Origin: JBLHKW01 sp047618565
Lineage (GTDB): Bacteria > Planctomycetota > UBA1135 > GCA-002686595
Assembly (NCBI GenBank): GCA_047618565.1
Contig: JBLHKW010000103.1
Coordinates: 1 to 19,162 of the forward strand
DNA: 19,162 nucleotides
Direction of reading: 5' to 3'
In this document: positions 15,365 through 19,162 of the stretch, one piece after another
Position numbering within the stretch: the stretch's first letter is position 1
How the letters are laid out: every line of letters starts with the position of its first letter
Notes under the pieces: generated by a model
What the model saw: the letters and a program-made list of their open reading frames with translations, nothing else
What the model was told of the DNA's origin: nothing
The model's database searches: none
Position numbers and translations under genes: made by a program

Positions 15365-15372
15365 ATCCAACC

Positions 15373-15921
15373 ATGGCCTATTGCGCCCTCGCACTCGCTT
15401 TTTTTGCCCTACTGATCGGACTGGCTGCCCTCCTTTCCGCAAAGGGCGCCTGCTCGAGCCTCGACAGCGGTTTTCGGGACCTCCGACGGGGGGTCCGGAA
15501 CCTGGACGAGGAGCTCGAACACCAGCTCGCGGTCATTCGGAAGCTCATGGCCCGGCGCATCGCCGGGGACCTGGTCACGAGCGAAATGGTGCTCGAGGGT
15601 CGTCTGTGGCGGGATCTGAGCGACAGCGACGGGCAGCGCCTGATCCGTGACGAGAAGGACCTGGTGGTGGTCGACGTGCGCACCTACCACGAGATCGAGA
15701 GCGGCGGCAAGCTCCCCGGGGCCCGCACGATCCCGCTGGACGAGCTGGAGGAGCGTATTTCGGAGATTCCGAGCGCGCTCAAGGTCCTGGTCTACTGCGC
15801 GGCCGGCGCGCGCTCGGCCGAAGCCTGCGAGCACCTCAGTCGCAACGGGTTCGACGAGCTGTACAACCTCGAGACCGGCTTCTCCGGCTGGTCGGGTCCG
15901 GTCGAAAAAGAGCCGAGCTGA
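15373..15921 (+). CDS. Membrane-anchored rhodanese-like protein
   Basis: 182 residues. Residues 3-23 form a membrane helix (YCALALAFFALLIGLAALL), followed by a charged helical linker about residues 30-62 (RDLRRGVRNLDEELEHQL), likely a short coiled coil. The rhodanese domain spans about 75-178: D-L-V-V-V-D-V-R (97-103), LPGARTIPLDEL, and the active-site loop with Cys142 (VYCAAGARSAEAC). Such domains carry persulfide sulfur or act as sulfur relays; with a six-residue loop starting at Cys the enzyme is probably active. No acceptor partner is adjacent. The ATG at 15373 has AGGA 7 nt upstream. The gene is followed after 15 nt by the glycosyltransferase gene and is probably co-transcribed with it, although the two functions show no clear link. 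Confidence 0.85.
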   Translation: MAYCALALAFFALLIGLAALLSAKGACSSLDSGFRDLRRGVRNLDEELEHQLAVIRKLMARRIAGDLVTSEMVLEGRLWRDLSDSDGQRLIRDEKDLVVVDVRTYHEIESGGKLPGARTIPLDELEERISEIPSALKVLVYCAAGARSAEACEHLSRNGFDELYNLETGFSGWSGPVEKEPS

Positions 15922-15936
15922 CCCCGGCACGGACGT

Positions 15937-17784
15937 GTGAACGACACGCGAGCGACGCCCCTTCCTGAGGCCCGATTCAGCGGGCGCGCAGCGATCTACG
16001 TCTTCCTGCTGGCCTGGCTCGCGCGCGGGCTCTACCTGGCCGTCGCCGCCCGCGCGGATATCTTCGGGGGGCTCTACCTCGACAGCCGGCTCTACGCGGA
16101 ATCCGCCCGGGCCATCCGCGCCGGACACGCCTCCGGGCTGGGCCAGGCGCCGTATCTGCTCTCTCCGCTGTACGCAGCCTTCCTCGCACTCTTCCCGTCG
16201 ATGTCCGGACCGCCGGCCACCAACGCCGCCCTCGATGTGCGCCTGGTGCAGGCGTGCATCGGCGCCTTGACCTGCGCCCTCGCGGCGGTCGCCGCAGGCA
16301 AGCTCGCGGGTCGCCGTGCCGGGTGGACGGCCGGGGTGCTGACCTCCCTCTATGCCCCGGCGATCCATTTCGACGGGACCGTTCTGGTCGCGAGCCTATC
16401 GGCCCTGCTGCTCACCGCCGCACTCACTCTGCTCATCGGAAGCGAGACCGCGAGCCGCCCGAGCAGGCGCACCTTTCTCGCCGGCCTGCTTCTCGGCGCA
16501 GCCGCATGCCTGCGCCCCACCGTTCTGCTCGTCAGCGCCGCGCTCGCCCTCGCGCTCCTGTTGAAACGCCCTGCCGGACGCGCCCGTGCCGCGAGCGCCA
16601 GCGCCCTGCTGCTGGGGACCGTGCTCGCAATCGCCCCATTTAGCCTCCAGAACCGCAATTCCGGGGAATCCTTCCTGATCACCGCCGGCGGAGGTTTCAA
16701 CTTCTGGGTCGGCAATCACGCCAGCTCCGACGGCACCTTCCAACCGCCTTCCGGCTACGACGCGCTCTGGGACCCAGTCGGGAAACAGATCGCAGAGCAA
16801 GCTCTCGCGCGCCCGCTCACCTATACGGATTCGAGCCGCGTCTTCCTCGACCTGGCCCGGACCGACATCACCCGCGAGCCCACGGACTGGCTGCGCAAGC
16901 TGGCACACAAGGCCTGGCTATTCGCCCATCCGATGGAGATCCCCCAGCTCGGGGCCAGTTTCGAGTGGCAGCGCGCCATGGCCTGGCCCCTGCGCTTTCC
17001 GCTCGACGCGCGCTGGGTCCTGCTATTGGCCCTCGTCGCTCCCCTGCTGCCACGCCCCGCGAGCGGCAGACGCTCGCTCGTCTTTCCATCGGTCCTGCTC
17101 CTCTCCTACGCCCTGGGCGTGATCCTGTTCTTCGTCACCGCGCGTTACCGGGTCCCGGTCATGCCCGTCGCCATGGTGCTGGCCGCTGTTTCGATCGACC
17201 GCGCGCTCACGCTCTGGTCCCCACGCTCGGTCAGGTGCTGGGGCTCGGTCGCGGCATTCCTGCTGGTCGGAACGCTGAGCTTTCAAACGCGCCCCGAAAT
17301 CCCGGCCAGCGCCCTCGGTGAACGCCACCGCGGCCTCACCCTGTACGAACGCGGGGATTTCGAGGAGGCCGAACAGGTCCTCCGAGCGGCGCTCGAGGTG
17401 AACGACAACCCGAAGACGCGCGTGGCGCTGGCGCTGGCCCTGCGCGAACTGCAGCGCGATGGAGAGGCGCGCCGCCAGCTCGAGAGGGTCCTGTCCCTGC
17501 ACTCCGGCGATCCGGACGCGACCTTCCACCTGGGAGTCTTGATGTGGGAGACCGAACGCGCCGAGGGCGCTGCCAGGGCCCTGTTCGAACGCACCCTCGT
17601 CGCCCGGCCCACCTTCGCCGACGCGCACTTCAACCTGGGCGCCGTCGAGCTCGCCACAGGCCACATGGCCGCCGCCGTGCGGGCCCTCGAGCAGGCCATA
17701 GCGCTCGCGCCGCCCGGTTGCGAGTGGCTACCGGAAGCCCAGCGCGGACTGCAGCTGGCCCTGCGCGAACTCGCCAGCGATTGA
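15937..17784 (+). CDS. ArnT/PMT-like membrane glycosyltransferase with C-terminal TPRs
   Basis: 615 residues from a GTG start. Residues 17-440 contain roughly ten to twelve hydrophobic helices in the arrangement of the GT39/GT83 (PMT, ArnT) superfamily, which uses polyprenyl-phosphate sugars. An acidic motif L-D-S-R-L-Y (48-53, Asp49) follows the first membrane helix as in the family's catalytic loop, and FFVTARYRVPVMPVAM lies near the last helices, typical of these proteins. Residues about 458-610 are TPR repeats (GLTLYERGDFEEAEQVLRAA; NLGAVELATGHMAAAVRALE), a protein-interaction tail. Sugar and acceptor are unknown. The gene lies 15 nt after the rhodanese gene and 46 nt before the CysQ-like gene, likely one transcription unit. 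Similar GT-TPR fusions occur in several phyla, so the architecture is notable but not unique. Confidence 0.8.
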   Translation: MNDTRATPLPEARFSGRAAIYVFLLAWLARGLYLAVAARADIFGGLYLDSRLYAESARAIRAGHASGLGQAPYLLSPLYAAFLALFPSMSGPPATNAALDVRLVQACIGALTCALAAVAAGKLAGRRAGWTAGVLTSLYAPAIHFDGTVLVASLSALLLTAALTLLIGSETASRPSRRTFLAGLLLGAAACLRPTVLLVSAALALALLLKRPAGRARAASASALLLGTVLAIAPFSLQNRNSGESFLITAGGGFNFWVGNHASSDGTFQPPSGYDALWDPVGKQIAEQALARPLTYTDSSRVFLDLARTDITREPTDWLRKLAHKAWLFAHPMEIPQLGASFEWQRAMAWPLRFPLDARWVLLLALVAPLLPRPASGRRSLVFPSVLLLSYALGVILFFVTARYRVPVMPVAMVLAAVSIDRALTLWSPRSVRCWGSVAAFLLVGTLSFQTRPEIPASALGERHRGLTLYERGDFEEAEQVLRAALEVNDNPKTRVALALALRELQRDGEARRQLERVLSLHSGDPDATFHLGVLMWETERAEGAARALFERTLVARPTFADAHFNLGAVELATGHMAAAVRALEQAIALAPPGCEWLPEAQRGLQLALRELASD

Positions 17785-17830
17785 CCCGCTCGCCGCTTGA
17801 CATGCCGGGCGCTTATGTCCAAATCGAGGC

Positions 17831-18643
17831 ATGCAGATCACCGATGAAGAAATCGAGCGCGACCTGCGCTTCGCCATCCAGGGAGCCAAAGCCGCCGGCA
17901 AGCGTGCCCTGGACCTCGTCGCCGCCGAACGCTGGGAGGGCAAGATGCTCGCCGACGTTGGAGACAACGCCTGCGACGGATACCTCCAGGGCCTGATCCA
18001 GGGCCGCTACCCCGAGGACGGCATCCTCTCCGAGGAGACCGCCGACTCTCCACAACGCCTCGAGAAATCCCGCACCTGGATCGTCGACCCCCTCGACGGA
18101 ACCCGCGAGTACAGCCAGCTACGCCCGGACTGGGCCGTCCACGTCGGCCTCACAATCGACGGAGCCTGCGCCCTCGGCGCCGTCGCCCTGCCCGCCCAAA
18201 AACGAGTGCTCTGGGGCGTAGCCCTGCCCGGACGTGTGCAGTTCGGCTCGGAAGGAGACGTCGAGTTGCTCCCGGGCACCTCCGAGTCCCCGAGCACGCC
18301 CCGCATCGCCGCGAGCCGCAGCCATACGCCGCCCTGGGTCGAACGCTTCGGCGAACTGGTCAAGGGCGAGATGAAGCCCGCCGGCAGTGTGGGCAACAAG
18401 GTCTGCATGCTCCTCAGCGGCGAGGCCGACATCTACGTCCACAAGATCGGCCTCAAGGAGTGGGACACCTGCGCGCCCGAAATCATCGCCCGCGCCCTCG
18501 GCTGGCACGTATGCAAGCTGCGCGGAGACGAGCACACGTACAACAGGCCGGACCCGAAGAATCACGAGCTCGTGATCTGCCGACCGGCGTGGCGGGAGCG
18601 GGTGCTGGAAGCGCTGGAGAAGGCGGGGGCGCTGGAGGATTAG
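17831..18643 (+). CDS. cysQ: CysQ-like 3'(2'),5'-bisphosphate nucleotidase
   Basis: A 270-residue member of the inositol-monophosphatase/CysQ fold that dephosphorylates 3'-phosphoadenosine 5'-phosphate (PAP) or related inositol/sugar phosphates. Metal-site residues are Glu68/Glu69 (ILSEET), Asp86 and Asp89 (WIVDPLDGTREY), and Asp212 (KEWDTCAPEIIARALG). The N-terminal D-V-G-D-N-A-C-D and C-terminal YNRPDPKNHELVICRPAW match a CysQ-like subtype also seen in actinobacteria, where the usual S-P-V-T-x-A-D is changed. PAP removal would support sulfate assimilation or sulfotransferase use, but no sulfation gene is in view and the nearby sulfatase-fold proteins are probably not sulfatases. ATG 17831 is preceded by GAGG only 1 nt away, so the ribosome site is weak. 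Symbol given at family level. Confidence 0.85.
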   Translation: MQITDEEIERDLRFAIQGAKAAGKRALDLVAAERWEGKMLADVGDNACDGYLQGLIQGRYPEDGILSEETADSPQRLEKSRTWIVDPLDGTREYSQLRPDWAVHVGLTIDGACALGAVALPAQKRVLWGVALPGRVQFGSEGDVELLPGTSESPSTPRIAASRSHTPPWVERFGELVKGEMKPAGSVGNKVCMLLSGEADIYVHKIGLKEWDTCAPEIIARALGWHVCKLRGDEHTYNRPDPKNHELVICRPAWRERVLEALEKAGALED

Positions 18644-18646
18644 TTA

Positions 18647-18722
18647 GGGGGGGGGTGGGGGTTGGGTTCGTCATGGGGTTCGTCATGGGGTTCTCATGGG
18701 GTTCTCATGGGGTTCTCATGGC
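18647..18722 (+). repeat. G-rich run followed by degenerate tandem repeat
   Basis: Right after the nucleotidase stop there are runs of 9, 5 and 3 G. Five tandem units follow: two of 12 bp (TTCGTCATGGGG), two of 11 bp (TTCTCATGGGG) and a partial one (TTCTCATGGC). G-runs recur every 11-12 bp, which could support a G-quadruplex on the plus strand. No function is evident; copy-number slippage is likely. Confidence 0.8.
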
Positions 18723-18756
18723 TTCCTCTGCCTCGGGATCTGGAGCAAAAATCGGG

Positions 18757-18845
18757 CCCGTCTCCGCCTTTGCCCCGCCACCCCCGGCGTCGGCACCCAA
18801 AGGGTGCTACCGACGCCGGCGGTGACGGGGCAAAGGCGGGCCGGG
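18757..18845. repeat. Large REP-like inverted repeat (89 bp)
   Basis: Left arm 18757-18798 and right arm 18802-18845 pair around an AAA loop. CGCCTTTGCCCCG and CCGGCGTCGG match perfectly, with a few mismatches and small bulges between. The hairpin lies about 130 bp upstream of an IS200/Y1-type transposase start, as expected for the REP palindromes that RAYT enzymes act on. It could also serve as a strong transcription end for the upstream nucleotidase operon. The palindrome is seen; the REP role is inferred. Confidence 0.65.
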
Positions 18846-18942
18846 ACACGAGAACCGAGGATGGGGCACGGTGGGAATGTGCGCCGGATTTCGCAAACTG
18901 GCAATAGGTGGCGTTTGCGGCAGGCATTCGGCATTTGGAGGG

Positions 18943-18970
18943 TTACGATCTCGCGTGCATGCACTATAGA
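18943..18970 (+). promoter_or_regulatory. Candidate promoter of the Y1 transposase (leaderless)
   Basis: TTACGA (18943-18948) and TATAGA (18965-18970) are spaced 16 bp, close to sigma-70 consensus spacing. The transposase ATG is only 5 nt after the -10, at the expected transcription start, and no Shine-Dalgarno is present, so a leaderless mRNA is suggested. Inferred from sequence only. Confidence 0.4.
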
Positions 18971-18975
18971 TCTGC

Positions 18976-19162
18976 ATGAAAACGAAGAGCAAGAAGCGTC
19001 GCCGCAAGGCAGCGGGTAGTCACCTCAGTCCGCAACGCACGTTTCCCTTCACGCGCCGGGACGGGCACAAGATCGGTCGCAAGCCGAGCCCTGACTCGGG
19101 GGTCTCGCACCAGACGAGGGAGCCCCTGGCCTCGAGGTTTCCGGTGCACGTGGTACTGCGCC
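18976..19162 (+). CDS. IS200/Y1-type (RAYT-like) transposase, N-terminal part
   Basis: 62 residues are visible before the window edge. A very basic N-terminus (MKTKSKKRRRKAAG) is followed by GRKPSPDSGVSHQTREPLAS and RFPVHVVLR. This is the usual lead-in of REP-associated tyrosine transposases, in which a G-R-x-P, H-x-x-R, R-F-P-V-H-V-T-L-R series precedes the HUH and Tyr catalytic motifs. The catalytic residues are outside the window, so activity cannot be judged. The ATG at 18976 was chosen because the residues read straight into the conserved segment. No ribosome site is seen and a -10-like TATAGA ends 5 nt upstream. An 89-bp hairpin at 18757-18845 may be its associated REP element. Confidence 0.7.
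   Translation, partial: MKTKSKKRRRKAAGSHLSPQRTFPFTRRDGHKIGRKPSPDSGVSHQTREPLASRFPVHVVLR

Noticed and set aside
15409..16368. A 319-residue minus-strand ORF across the rhodanese and glycosyltransferase genes
   Set aside because: No motif; crosses two well-supported genes on the other strand.
17797..17825. TTGACA upstream of the CysQ-like gene as a promoter -35
   Set aside because: No acceptable -10 at 16-18 bp spacing; the gene is more simply read as part of the preceding operon.
18662..18722. The tandem repeat as a CRISPR array
   Set aside because: Units of 11-12 bp with no spacers; far too short for CRISPR repeats, and no cas genes.

Overview
The window is GC-rich, densely packed DNA from a Gram-negative bacterium. 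It encodes a degraded outer-membrane beta-barrel, putative lipoproteins, and a two-subunit 2-oxoacid:ferredoxin oxidoreductase of the fused gamma-alpha type. Codon third positions are strongly G/C. The gene mix fits the broad 'Deltaproteobacteria' group (Myxococcota/Desulfobacterota and relatives), but nothing here fixes the taxon and that placement is a low-confidence guess.

Layout. (a) 1-154: the 5' end of an IS110-family transposase on the minus strand. Its upstream non-coding end (155-239) folds well and is a candidate bridge RNA. (b) 322-2302: a secreted alpha/beta hydrolase, then a beta-barrel pseudogene carrying a frameshift, a nonsense codon and a 159-bp palindromic MITE inserted at a TA. 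(c) 2354-2914: a GNAT acetyltransferase. (d) 6388 down to 2947, minus strand: a tightly coupled four-gene operon of HD phosphohydrolase, pterin-4a-carbinolamine dehydratase, 5'-3' exonuclease and M1-family metallopeptidase. (e) 6550-10534, plus strand: a small Sm-like protein, an STT3-like oligosaccharyltransferase homologue and a sulfatase-fold protein that overlaps it by ATGA. (f) 15089 down to 10565, minus strand: korA, korB, then a second sulfatase-fold lipoprotein that converges on the first. (g) 15373-18643, plus strand: a membrane-anchored rhodanese, a GT39/ArnT-like membrane glycosyltransferase with C-terminal TPRs, and a CysQ-like bisphosphate nucleotidase. (h) 18644-19162: a G-rich tandem repeat, a large REP-like hairpin, and the start of an IS200/Y1-type (RAYT-like) transposase.

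How the genes may work together. The STT3-like protein, the two sulfatase-fold proteins and the glycosyltransferase suggest a cell-envelope glycosylation or glycan-modification neighbourhood. Both sulfatase-fold proteins have Thr where true sulfatases carry the formylglycine-forming Cys/Ser. The STT3 homologue keeps its DxD-like and catalytic Glu motifs but has NWNQG in place of WWDYG. A pair made of a divergent STT3 and a Thr-nucleophile phosphatase-superfamily enzyme is the strongest candidate here for an under-described system. The kor genes are central carbon metabolism (2-oxoglutarate or another 2-oxoacid to acyl-CoA plus reduced ferredoxin). The minus-strand operon is a set of housekeeping or accessory enzymes with no obvious shared pathway.

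Mobile-element traces are frequent for 19 kb: an IS110 at one edge, a MITE inside a dead gene, and a Y1 transposase with an adjacent hairpin at the other edge.
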